Assembly (NCBI GenBank): GCA_039808025.1
Contig: JBDHSK010000006.1
Coordinates: 149,841 to 213,840, forward strand
Origin: Sandaracinobacteroides sp039808025
GTDB lineage: Bacteria; Pseudomonadota; Alphaproteobacteria; Sphingomonadales; Sphingomonadaceae
Length of the DNA stretch: 64,000 nucleotides
Direction: 5' to 3'
Position 1 is the stretch's first letter, and each line of letters opens with the position of its first letter. Below the pieces are notes generated by a model. That model made no database searches, was not told the DNA's origin, and saw only the letters and a list, made by a program, of their open reading frames with translations. This document shows, in pieces, positions 36,253-43,455 of this stretch. Made by a program: the position numbers and the translations under genes.

Positions 36253-36789
36253 GTGAAACGCTGGCTGAGGGTGATCCAACGCGAAGAGTTGCTGGCCTCC
36301 CGCTGGCTGCAACCTTTTGCGCGCCACCTGTCCAGCCCCTCGCTGTGGCGAATCAACCGCCGGGGAATGGCGCGTGGTATCGGGCTCGGGCTGTTCGCTG
36401 CCTTTGCGGTTCCGCTTGCCCAGACACCAGCCGCCGCCGTGCTGGCAGCAGTGATGCGCGCCAACCTGCCAGTGGCGGCTGCCGCAACATTCGTCACCAA
36501 CCCGCTGACGATGCCGATATTCTACCCGCTCGCCTATCTGCTGGGTTCGAGGATGCTTCATACACCACCTGAAGCGATTCTGGCCTTTGCCCCCAACGCC
36601 GGAATGATCGAAGGGTTTCTGGGCTGGCTGGTGACACTGGCCGGGCCAACCTATCTGGGCCTGCTGGTATTCGCGATGGTCAGTGCCGCCGCCGGCTTTT
36701 TCATCACCCACTTCAGCTGGGGCCTGCGGGTTCGCTACCGGCGCCGCGTCCGGCTTGAGCGGCGAATAGCCAGCCACGGCCTGCTGTAA
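36253..36789 (+). CDS. DUF2062 membrane protein
   Basis: A 178-residue membrane protein with about three helices. The DUF2062 pattern is seen: SLWRINRRGMARGIGLGLFAAF, TPAAAVLAAVMRANLPVAAAATFVTNPLTMP (NP motif), and a C-terminal hydrophobic segment. I chose GTG 36253 with GGGAG upstream; the ATG at 36202 would lie only 8 bases after a TATAAG that looks like a -10 element (36194-36199). Function unknown; homologues are sometimes fused to glycosyltransferases. Confidence 0.75.
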   Translation: MKRWLRVIQREELLASRWLQPFARHLSSPSLWRINRRGMARGIGLGLFAAFAVPLAQTPAAAVLAAVMRANLPVAAAATFVTNPLTMPIFYPLAYLLGSRMLHTPPEAILAFAPNAGMIEGFLGWLVTLAGPTYLGLLVFAMVSAAAGFFITHFSWGLRVRYRRRVRLERRIASHGLL

Positions 36790-36897
36790 GGCCCAAAGCC
36801 CACAACTCCGGCAGCATTCCGAATTTCACCCCGCGCGCTGCAACGGCGGCAGTGAATCGCGGTAATCCACTCCTAAGGCTCTTTCCCTCTCTGCCGT

Positions 36898-36926
36898 TAA
36901 CCCCTTCACCACGAAACAAGGGGTTA
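36898..36926 (+). promoter_or_regulatory. Inverted repeat overlapping the hybrid kinase ribosome site
   Basis: A perfect 9-base-pair inverted repeat: TAACCCCTT at 36898-36906 and AAGGGGTTA at 36918-36926, with an 11-base loop. The right arm contains AAGGGG, the best Shine-Dalgarno candidate before ATG 36936. In the mRNA the hairpin could hide that site. It could instead be an operator or a weak terminator for the DUF2062 gene. Confidence 0.45.
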
Positions 36927-36935
36927 CGAATACCC

Positions 36936-38093
36936 ATGCCAGTAGCGTCCAAGGGCAAGTCCATGCCGGTCAGAACCCAGGCTGTTGGCTTGCTTGCCGC
37001 CGGCCTTGCCCATGATCTCAATAATATGCTGGCCGCCATTATTACAACGATCGAACTTGTGGCAGAGCGAAGCGCCAATGAAGACGATCGCCTCGATCTG
37101 CAATCGGCCGTCGATCAGGCCGCGCGCGCCAGTCAGCTGATCCGCCAGCTGCTGGCCTTTTCCCGTCAGGAAACCCTGAACCCGGTCGTAGTCGACCTGT
37201 CGGCAATCATGTTGGCCCTGCAACAGAACTGCACAGCTACCGTTGGCCGCGACATCCGGCTCGATCTGGTTGCGGCTCCACCGGTCTTCGTCAAGATCGA
37301 TACCACTGCCTTTGAGCGCATCCTGGTCAACCTGTTGCTGAACGCCCGCAACGCCATCCGGGAATGCGGACGCGCGCAGGGGCGCATCCGGGTGAGCTGC
37401 CGGCGCCTTACAGCCGCCGAACTCCCCTCCAACGGTCGCTCGTTCATGCCGGACAAAAGCTATGGCTGCCTCACTGTCGAAGATAATGGCCCCGGCATTG
37501 CGCCCGACATTGCCGCCCGCATCTTCGACCCGTATTTCACCACCAGGGATAGTGGGCACGGCCTTGGCCTCTCCTCGGCCTTCGGGCTGGTCAAGCAGTC
37601 GGGCGGTTTCCTGCTGTGTGACGACAGCCTGCTTGGTGGTGCTCGCTTCTCCATCTATCTGCCGGAAGTGGCAGAGGAAATCCGCCCGACGACCGTTCCG
37701 CGCAAAGGATGCGGCAACGTGATCATGCTGGTGGATGATGAACTGCTGTTGCGGATGTCGGCGGCGCGCGCGCTTGAACGGCTGGGGTTTCGGGTGCGAC
37801 AGGCAGCAGATGGCGAGGCTGCACTTGCGCGGCTGGAAACCGAACGCCCGGCGCTTCTGATATCAGATATCCGCATGCCCGGAATCGATGGCGTGGAACT
37901 GGCAAGACGGGCACGCGCCCACCACCCCGGCCTGCCGGTGCTTCTGGTGTCGGGCTTTGCCGATGAACGGGCGCGCGTTGCCATTCCGGGGGTGGAGGCC
38001 GGATTTCTGGAAAAGCCCTTTACAACAAAGCGACTGGAGGAAGCGGTTCTGCATCTGCTAGACCACGGCAATGCACATCCGGCCAGCCACTGA
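36936..38093 (+). CDS. Soluble hybrid histidine kinase (HisKA-HATPase-receiver, CckA-like)
   Basis: A 385-residue hybrid kinase with no membrane segment and no sensor domain. The HisKA box is GLAHDLNNMLAAI (His26), the HATPase has NLLLNARNAI, EDNGPGIAPDIAARIF and GHGLGLSSAFG, and the C-terminal receiver has VDDE, phosphoacceptor SDIRMPG and Lys of EKPFTT. Domain order matches the catalytic end of CckA, the alphaproteobacterial cell-cycle kinase. Its start is uncertain: ATG 36936 or ATG 36963; an in-frame ATG at 36852 adds a Pro/Leu-rich stretch that looks non-coding. It overlaps the acetyltransferase gene by 23 bases. Confidence 0.8.
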   Translation: MPVASKGKSMPVRTQAVGLLAAGLAHDLNNMLAAIITTIELVAERSANEDDRLDLQSAVDQAARASQLIRQLLAFSRQETLNPVVVDLSAIMLALQQNCTATVGRDIRLDLVAAPPVFVKIDTTAFERILVNLLLNARNAIRECGRAQGRIRVSCRRLTAAELPSNGRSFMPDKSYGCLTVEDNGPGIAPDIAARIFDPYFTTRDSGHGLGLSSAFGLVKQSGGFLLCDDSLLGGARFSIYLPEVAEEIRPTTVPRKGCGNVIMLVDDELLLRMSAARALERLGFRVRQAADGEAALARLETERPALLISDIRMPGIDGVELARRARAHHPGLPVLLVSGFADERARVAIPGVEAGFLEKPFTTKRLEEAVLHLLDHGNAHPASH

Positions 38094-38547
38094 GGAAGAC
38101 AAGGACGCGATCTGGGCACTGATAGGCCCGGTATTAAGGGCCGGTGAAACCTACGCGCTCGATCCGGATTTGCCCCGCGCCAAGGCCCTTGCCTATTGGC
38201 TGGGCAGCGACCGCGAGACCTTTGTTGCCGTTAGCAATAACCAGGTTGTGGGCACCTATTATCTGCGCGCCAACCAGCCGGGAGGTGGCAATCACGTAGC
38301 CAATTGCGGCTATATCAGCGGCGAAGGCGGCAAGGGGGTGGCGCGGGCCATGCATGCCCACTCCATCGCGCGGGCCCGGGAGCGGGGGTTTCGGGCCATG
38401 CAGTATAATTTCGTCGTTTCCTCCAATCAGCGCGCCGTTCAGCTGTGGCAATCGCTGGGGTTCGACATCGTCGGCCGTCTGCCGGACGCTTTTCGCCACC
38501 CGCGGCTTGGCTTTGTCGATGCGCTCGTCATGTATCGCACCCTGTAA
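38071..38547 (+). CDS. GNAT family N-acetyltransferase
   Basis: A 158-residue GNAT protein. The start MHIRPATEEDKDAIWALIGPV, central strand VVGTYYLRANQ and the acetyl-CoA loop region (GEGGKGVARAMHAHSI) and the C-terminal NQRAVQLWQSLGF motif are typical. The usual Q/RxxGxG/A loop appears here as EGGKGVA, a relaxed form. Substrate unknown. It overlaps the hybrid kinase by 23 bases and is followed 155 bases later by recA. Confidence 0.83.
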   Translation: MHIRPATEEDKDAIWALIGPVLRAGETYALDPDLPRAKALAYWLGSDRETFVAVSNNQVVGTYYLRANQPGGGNHVANCGYISGEGGKGVARAMHAHSIARARERGFRAMQYNFVVSSNQRAVQLWQSLGFDIVGRLPDAFRHPRLGFVDALVMYRTL

Positions 38548-38584
38548 GGAGGCGGGTGATGGAAATCGGGCCATTGCATAGCCG

Positions 38585-38599
38585 GAACAAATCGTGCAC
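38585..38599 (+). promoter_or_regulatory. Candidate LexA operator (alphaproteobacterial type) before recA
   Basis: The sequence GAAC-N7-GCAC matches the alphaproteobacterial SOS box GAAC-N7-GAAC with one mismatch in the second half site. It lies about 104 bases upstream of the recA ATG in the 155-base gap, where a LexA site would be expected. Direct-repeat LexA boxes are typical of this class. The rest of the gap shows no clear promoter to me. Confidence 0.45.
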
Positions 38600-38702
38600 A
38601 AAGCATCGGCTTGCAGGGTTGGCCATGGCGCATTAACGCTGCAATCAGGGTCAGCTTACACATCATGGGGCAACTTGGGGCCCCGGCACGAGAGGGGATT
38701 GC

Positions 38703-39728
38703 ATGGACAAGGAAAAAGCCCTGGAAGCGGCCCTGGCGCAGATCGACAGGGCGTTCGGCAAGGGCAGCGCCATGAAACTGGGCCAGCGTGAGACGCTGGA
38801 GATCGAGTCCATCTCCACTGGCTCGCTCGGCCTCGACATCGCTCTTGGCATTGGCGGCCTGCCGCGCGGGCGGGTAATTGAAATCTATGGCCCGGAAAGC
38901 TCAGGGAAAACGACGCTTGCTCTGCATGTGATCGCCGAGGCGCAGAAGGCCGGTGGCGTTGCAGCCTTCGTCGACGCCGAACACGCACTCGACCCGGTTT
39001 ACGCCAAGAAGCTGGGGGTCGATACCGATAACCTGATCGTTTCGCAGCCCGATACCGGCGAACAGGCGCTGGAAATCACCGACACGCTGGTGCGATCGAA
39101 CGCCATCGATGTTCTGGTGGTCGATTCCGTGGCAGCACTGGTTCCGCGGGCAGAAATCGAGGGCGAAATGGGCGACAGCCATGTCGGCCTGCAGGCACGG
39201 TTGATGAGTCAGGCTCTCAGGAAGCTCACCGGCTCGATCTCGCGTTCGCGCTGCATCGTCATCTTCATCAACCAGGTGCGGATGAAGATCGGCGTGATGT
39301 ATGGCAATCCGGAAACGACAACGGGCGGTAACGCCCTGAAATTCTATGCCTCGGTACGGCTCGATATCCGCCGCACCGGACAGATCAAGGATCGTGACGA
39401 CATCATCGGCAACACCACCCGCGTCAAGGTGGTGAAGAACAAGGTGGCCCCACCCTTCCGGCAGGTGGAGTTCGATATCATGTACGGAACCGGCATCTCC
39501 AAGGTCGGCGAAATTCTCGATCTTGGCGTGAAGGCCGGGCTGGTCGACAAATCTGGCGCCTGGTTCTCGTACGACAGCACCCGCATTGGTCAGGGCCGGG
39601 AAAACGCCAAGAAATTCCTGCTGGAAAACCCTGAGATGATGGCCAAGATCGAATCCGCGATCCGCGCGGATTCCGCCGGTGTTTCAGAAGCGCTGCTGAC
39701 AGGCCCAGACGAAAGCGACGATGTCTGA
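38703..39728 (+). CDS. recA: Recombinase RecA
   Basis: A 341-residue recombinase that forms filaments on single-stranded DNA for homologous recombination and triggers LexA cleavage. The Walker A GPESSGKT is at residues 63-70, the Walker B LVVDSVAALVP near 139-149, and MSQALRKLTGS and INQVRMKIGVMYGNPETTTGG (L2 loop) are conserved. Start ATG with GAGAGGGGA upstream. It converges on scpB across a hairpin terminator. Length is typical of the class. Confidence 0.98.
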   Translation: MDKEKALEAALAQIDRAFGKGSAMKLGQRETLEIESISTGSLGLDIALGIGGLPRGRVIEIYGPESSGKTTLALHVIAEAQKAGGVAAFVDAEHALDPVYAKKLGVDTDNLIVSQPDTGEQALEITDTLVRSNAIDVLVVDSVAALVPRAEIEGEMGDSHVGLQARLMSQALRKLTGSISRSRCIVIFINQVRMKIGVMYGNPETTTGGNALKFYASVRLDIRRTGQIKDRDDIIGNTTRVKVVKNKVAPPFRQVEFDIMYGTGISKVGEILDLGVKAGLVDKSGAWFSYDSTRIGQGRENAKKFLLENPEMMAKIESAIRADSAGVSEALLTGPDESDDV

Positions 39729-39735
39729 ATGACAC

Positions 39736-39775
39736 TGCCGGCTGATCGGCCGCCGCCAGCCATGATCAGCCGGCA
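39736..39775. terminator. Bidirectional hairpin terminator between recA and scpB
   Basis: A 12-pair stem (arms 39736-39747 and 39764-39775) with a 16-base loop, overlapping the scpB stop codon. It can terminate recA on the plus strand. It lacks a T run. Confidence 0.55.
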
Positions 39776-40386
39776 TCGCCTGCCAGTTCGGGGGCATCGG
39801 CCGCTGCTGGCATGTCTTCGCCCTCTGCATTATCGTCCGCGCTGATCTCGGCCAATGGTTCAAGCAGACCAGCGGCCTTCAGCTCGGCAATCCCCGGCAG
39901 ATCACGGCGTGAAACCAGCCCGAAATGGGCGAGAAACTGCGGGGTCGTCGCGTATTGCATGGGGCGACCCACGGTTTCCCGCCGGCCCGCCAGCCGCACG
40001 AAGCCAACCTCCATCAACAGGTCAAGCGTGCCGCGCGATGTCGCCACACCACGGATCGCCTCCACTTCAGCGCGGGTAACCGGCTCGTGGTAGGCAATGA
40101 TGGCAAGCGTTTCCAGCGCCGGACGCCCCAGCTTGCGCGGTGCCTCTCGGGCACGCTCCAGCACGTTGGCGCAATCGGGGGCCGTCTGGAACAGGTATCG
40201 GCCGCCGCGCTCCACCAGATTGACGCCGCGAGGCGCATATTCCGCCGTCAATCGCTCGATCGCTCCCCCCAAGTCGCCCTCTCCTGCATAAGCGCGGATA
40301 TCATTGGGGGTGAGGGGTTCCACCGCAGCAAACAGCACCGCCTCCACCCGGCGGATATAGGCAAACAGATCAGGGTCAGTCGACAT
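39766..40386 (-). CDS. scpB: Segregation and condensation protein ScpB
   Basis: A 206-residue winged-helix protein of the SMC-ScpA-ScpB condensin. VEAVLFAAVEPLT near the start, RKLGRPALETLAIIAYHEPVTRAEVEAIRGV (the conserved ScpB core) and GRRETVGRPMQYATTPQFLAHFGL are clear. Start ATG 40386 overlaps the prfB stop by 11 bases, so it is translated after prfB. scpA normally sits beside scpB (nagZ-scpA-scpB-tatA in sphingomonads, from memory) but is not in this window. Confidence 0.92.
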   Translation of the reverse strand: MSTDPDLFAYIRRVEAVLFAAVEPLTPNDIRAYAGEGDLGGAIERLTAEYAPRGVNLVERGGRYLFQTAPDCANVLERAREAPRKLGRPALETLAIIAYHEPVTRAEVEAIRGVATSRGTLDLLMEVGFVRLAGRRETVGRPMQYATTPQFLAHFGLVSRRDLPGIAELKAAGLLEPLAEISADDNAEGEDMPAAADAPELAGDAG

Positions 40387-41504
40387 CCTCAACCTCGACG
40401 GCCTCGCCCGACACCCGCTGGCTGAGGGCTGCCGCCATGAACGGGTCGAGATCACCGTCGAGCACATCCTGCGGCGACGTGCTGGTCACCCCGGTGCGCA
40501 GGTCTTTGACCAGCTGATAGGGTTGCAGAACATACGAGCGAATCTGGTGCCCCCAGCCGATATCGGTTTTGGTCGCGTTCACGGCATTGGCCTCGGCCTC
40601 GCGGCGTTGCAGTTCCGCTTCATAGAGCCGCGCGCGCAGCATCTTGAAGGCCGTGGCGCGGTTCTTGTGCTGTGAACGCTCGGTCTGGCAGGCCACCACG
40701 ATTCCACTGGGCAGGTGGGTGATGCGCACTGCGGAATCGGTGGTGTTCACGTGCTGGCCGCCAGCCCCCGACGACCGATAGGTATCGATCCGCAGATCTT
40801 TTTCGTTGATGTCGATCTCGATCGAATCATCGATTTCGGGGTATACCCATACCGACGAAAAGCTGGTGTGACGGCGCGCGGCACTGTCATAGGGGCTGAT
40901 ACGCACCAGCCGGTGGACGCCTGATTCGGTCTTGGCCCAGCCATAGGCGCCTTCGCCTTTCAGCAGGATGGTGGCCGACTTGATCCCGGCCTGCTCGCCG
41001 GCGTTGTAATCAACCAGTTCCACCTTGAAACCGCGGCGTTCCCCCCAGCGCATGTACATGCGCTGCAACATCTCGGCCCAGTCCTGGCTCTCGGTGCCAC
41101 CGGCGCCCGAGTTGATTTCGATATAGGCATTGTTGCTGTCAGCCTCGCCCGACAGCAGCGCTTCCACCTTGTCGGTTTCGGCACGCTCGGCCAGCTCGGC
41201 AAGGGCGGCAACCCCCTCCTCGGCCAGTTGCTCGTCGCCTTCGGCCTCGGCAAGTTCGATCAGCTCGACGGTCCCGGCAAGGTCGCTCTCGATCCGGCGG
41301 GTGGCGGTGATCGCTTCATCAAGTTTGCGGCGCTCGCGCATCAGCTCCTGGGCGGCCCGCGGATCATTCCACAGCGTCGGATCCTCGGCGCGGTGATTCA
41401 ACTGGTCTAGTCGTTGGAGGGCACGATCCCAGTCAAAGAAACCTCCTCAGCAGGGCAAGCGCCTGCTGGATTTTGTCGACGTGGTTTTGAGCTTCGGCAC
41501 GCAT
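40376..41504 (-). CDS. prfB: Peptide chain release factor 2 (programmed +1 frameshift)
   Basis: RF2 releases peptides at UGA and UAA. The gene is read as ATG 41504 with 23 codons (MRAEAQNHVDKIQQ...), then an in-frame TGA at 41433-41435, and continues in the +1 frame to 40376, giving about 375 residues. The second part has the GAGGTESQDW, the SPF-type anticodon-like loop region and GGQ motif (SSGAGGQHVN). The frameshift site is described separately. Reading only the downstream frame would give a falsely short protein starting around 41401. Confidence 0.96.
41432..41447 (-). promoter_or_regulatory. RF2 programmed frameshift signal
   Basis: On the minus strand the sequence reads AGGAGGTTTCTTTGAC: an internal Shine-Dalgarno AGGAGG, three bases, then the slippery CTT before TGA and C. 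This is the known autoregulatory frameshift of prfB: when RF2 is scarce the ribosome shifts +1 and makes more RF2. Spacing equals that of the E. coli signal. Confidence 0.95.
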
Positions 41505-41566
41505 GGTGCTAGGGCCTTAGGCGAAACCAGGGGCGGTTGCATAGCCCCGTCATCAAGGAGAATGGC

Positions 41567-42184
41567 ATGCCTACCCTCTATTATTCCCCCGGCGCCTGCT
41601 CGCTTGCCCCGCACATCGCACTGGAATGGATCGGCAAGCCCTATGTCGCCAAGCGGGTGACCATCGGGTCAGATGAACTGAAGGCGCTCAACCCGGTGGG
41701 CGCCGTGCCGGTGCTGCAGGAAGATGATGGCTGGATCCTCACCCAGAACCCGGCGATCCTCTATTATCTGGCCTCAAAACACCCTGAGGCCGGCATCGGT
41801 GGCGGCCTTGGCCTGCGCTCGAATGCCGAGCTTCATCGCTGGCTGTCGTTCTTCAACAGTGATGTGCATGGCTCATTCTGGCCGATCTTCGGCGCCGCAC
41901 GCTATACCGTCGATGAAAGCGAAGCCGCCCGCCAGAAGGTGAAAGAGGCGGCATTCGCCCGGGTGCGCGGCAAGTTCGCGCAGTTGAACCAGCACCTTGA
42001 TGGCCGCGAGTGGATTCTCGATGGCGGGCGTTCGATCGTCGATGCCTATGCGTTTCCGATGATCCGTTGGCTTGCCGGCGTGGTGCCCGGCGGCCTTGGT
42101 GATTTTCCGCACGTCAAGGCCCTGCACGACCGGGTGGCCGCCAACGCCGCCGTCAAGAAGGTGCTGGAAGCCGAAGCCGGTTGA
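41567..42184 (+). CDS. Beta-class-like glutathione S-transferase
   Basis: A 205-residue GST. The thioredoxin-like N-terminal domain starts MPTLYYSPGACSLAPHIALEW, with Cys11 placed as in beta-class bacterial GSTs, then the NPVGAVPVL cis-Pro loop; an all-helical C-terminal domain follows. It conjugates or reduces small molecules using glutathione. AAGGAG lies 6 bases before the ATG. It converges on ychF over a hairpin terminator. Confidence 0.9.
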   Translation: MPTLYYSPGACSLAPHIALEWIGKPYVAKRVTIGSDELKALNPVGAVPVLQEDDGWILTQNPAILYYLASKHPEAGIGGGLGLRSNAELHRWLSFFNSDVHGSFWPIFGAARYTVDESEAARQKVKEAAFARVRGKFAQLNQHLDGREWILDGGRSIVDAYAFPMIRWLAGVVPGGLGDFPHVKALHDRVAANAAVKKVLEAEAG

Positions 42185-42197
42185 GGCAGCACGAAGG

Positions 42198-42221
42198 CTT
42201 CCCGGCCGCCGGGCCGGGAAG
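42198..42221. terminator. Bidirectional hairpin terminator (GST / ychF)
   Basis: A perfect 10-pair stem (42198-42207 with 42212-42221) and 4-base loop in the 49-base gap between the convergent GST and ychF genes. No T run is present. Confidence 0.6.
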
Positions 42222-42233
42222 CGGTGCGCCTGT

Positions 42234-43334
42234 TCAGTTCGAGTGCAGGAAGTGCATCACGTCGCCATCGTGGACGACGTAATTCTTGCCTTCAGCGCGC
42301 AGCTTGCCCTGTTCCCGGGCCCCGGCTTCGCCGTTGCAGGCGATATAATCGGCATAGGCAATGGTTTCGGCGCGGATAAAGCCCTTTTCGAAATCACTAT
42401 GGATAACGCCCGCCGCCTGCGGTGCCGTCGCCCCCTTCTCGATGGTCCAGGCGCGGGTTTCCTTGGGGCCGGCGGTAAAGAAGGTGATGAGGTGCAACAA
42501 GTCGTAACCGGCGCGGATGATCCGCCCGAGCCCGGTTTCCAACAAACCCAGCGATTCGAGAAATTCGCCACGGTCTGCTTCCGGCATGGTGGCGATCTCC
42601 GCCTCGATCGCGGCTGAAATCACCACGGCGCCGGCGCCCTGCCGTGCCGCCATTTCCTTAACGCGCGCGGCATGGTCGTTGCCGGTGGCTGCCGCTGATT
42701 CTTCAACATTGCAGACATACAGAACCGGCTTTGCCGTCAGCAGCTGGGCAAGTGCCAGGTGACGTTTCTCCTCGGGGTCGGCCGTATCCACCAGTCGCGC
42801 CGGCTTGCCATCGCGCAACAGATCAAGCGCCTTTGTAAGGGCGGCGGCGGCAACCTTGGCATCCTTGTCACCGCCCTGCCCCTTTTTCACGAGGTTGGGC
42901 ACCCGCCGCTCCAGACTTTCGAGGTCAGCCAGCATCAGCTCGGTCTCCACCGTCTCGGCGTCAGCCACCGGGTCGATGCGCCCGTCCACATGGGTGATGT
43001 CGTCGTCTTCGAAGCAGCGCAGCACATGCACGATGGCGTCCACCTCGCGAATATTGGCGAGAAACTGGTTTCCCAGCCCCTCCCCCTTCGATGCTCCGCG
43101 CACCAGGCCGGCGATATCAACGAACCCCAGCTGCGTCTCGATGATCTTCTGCGAGCCGGCGATCCGGGCGATGGCCTCCATCCGCGGGTCGGGCACGCCA
43201 ACGTTACCGACATTGGGCTCGATGGTGCAGAACGGATAGTTGGCGGCCTGCGCCGCTGCAGTTTCGGTCAGGGCATTGAACAAGGTAGATTTGCCGACAT
43301 TCGGCAGGCCGACGATACCGCAACGGAAACCCAT
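42234..43334 (-). CDS. ychF: Redox-regulated ATPase YchF (OLA1-type)
   Basis: A 366-residue Obg-like P-loop protein. G1 GLPNVGKST near residues 8-16, switch and G3 DIAGLVRGASKGEGLGN, the ATP-selective G4 NVEE in place of NKxD, and a C-terminal TGS domain with GEAGAREQGKLRAEGKNYVVHDGDVMHFLHSN. YchF hydrolyses ATP, binds ribosomes and affects oxidative stress tolerance. Family length is met and the ATG at 43334 is unambiguous. Confidence 0.97.
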   Translation of the reverse strand: MGFRCGIVGLPNVGKSTLFNALTETAAAQAANYPFCTIEPNVGNVGVPDPRMEAIARIAGSQKIIETQLGFVDIAGLVRGASKGEGLGNQFLANIREVDAIVHVLRCFEDDDITHVDGRIDPVADAETVETELMLADLESLERRVPNLVKKGQGGDKDAKVAAAALTKALDLLRDGKPARLVDTADPEEKRHLALAQLLTAKPVLYVCNVEESAAATGNDHAARVKEMAARQGAGAVVISAAIEAEIATMPEADRGEFLESLGLLETGLGRIIRAGYDLLHLITFFTAGPKETRAWTIEKGATAPQAAGVIHSDFEKGFIRAETIAYADYIACNGEAGAREQGKLRAEGKNYVVHDGDVMHFLHSN

Positions 43335-43394
43335 GACATATCCTCAAGAAAATTTGCCGGGGGCTTAACCGCTTTGCCACCTTCGTTCAATGCT

Positions 43395-43426
43395 GCCCGT
43401 GCCACACCAGCATGGGGGGCACGGGC
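43395..43426 (-). terminator. Hairpin terminator after the S9 peptidase gene
   Basis: A perfect 9-pair stem (43395-43403 with 43418-43426), loop 14 bases, about 30 bases after the S9 peptidase stop on the minus strand and before the ychF start. No T run on the minus strand, so the strength is uncertain. Confidence 0.45.
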
Positions 43427-43455
43427 GCATCAACCCCTGTTCCGGCCGGGGAATA

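Noticed and set aside
40376..41401. prfB as a truncated gene starting near 41401
   Set aside because: The frameshift signal and an N-terminal segment upstream restore full length.
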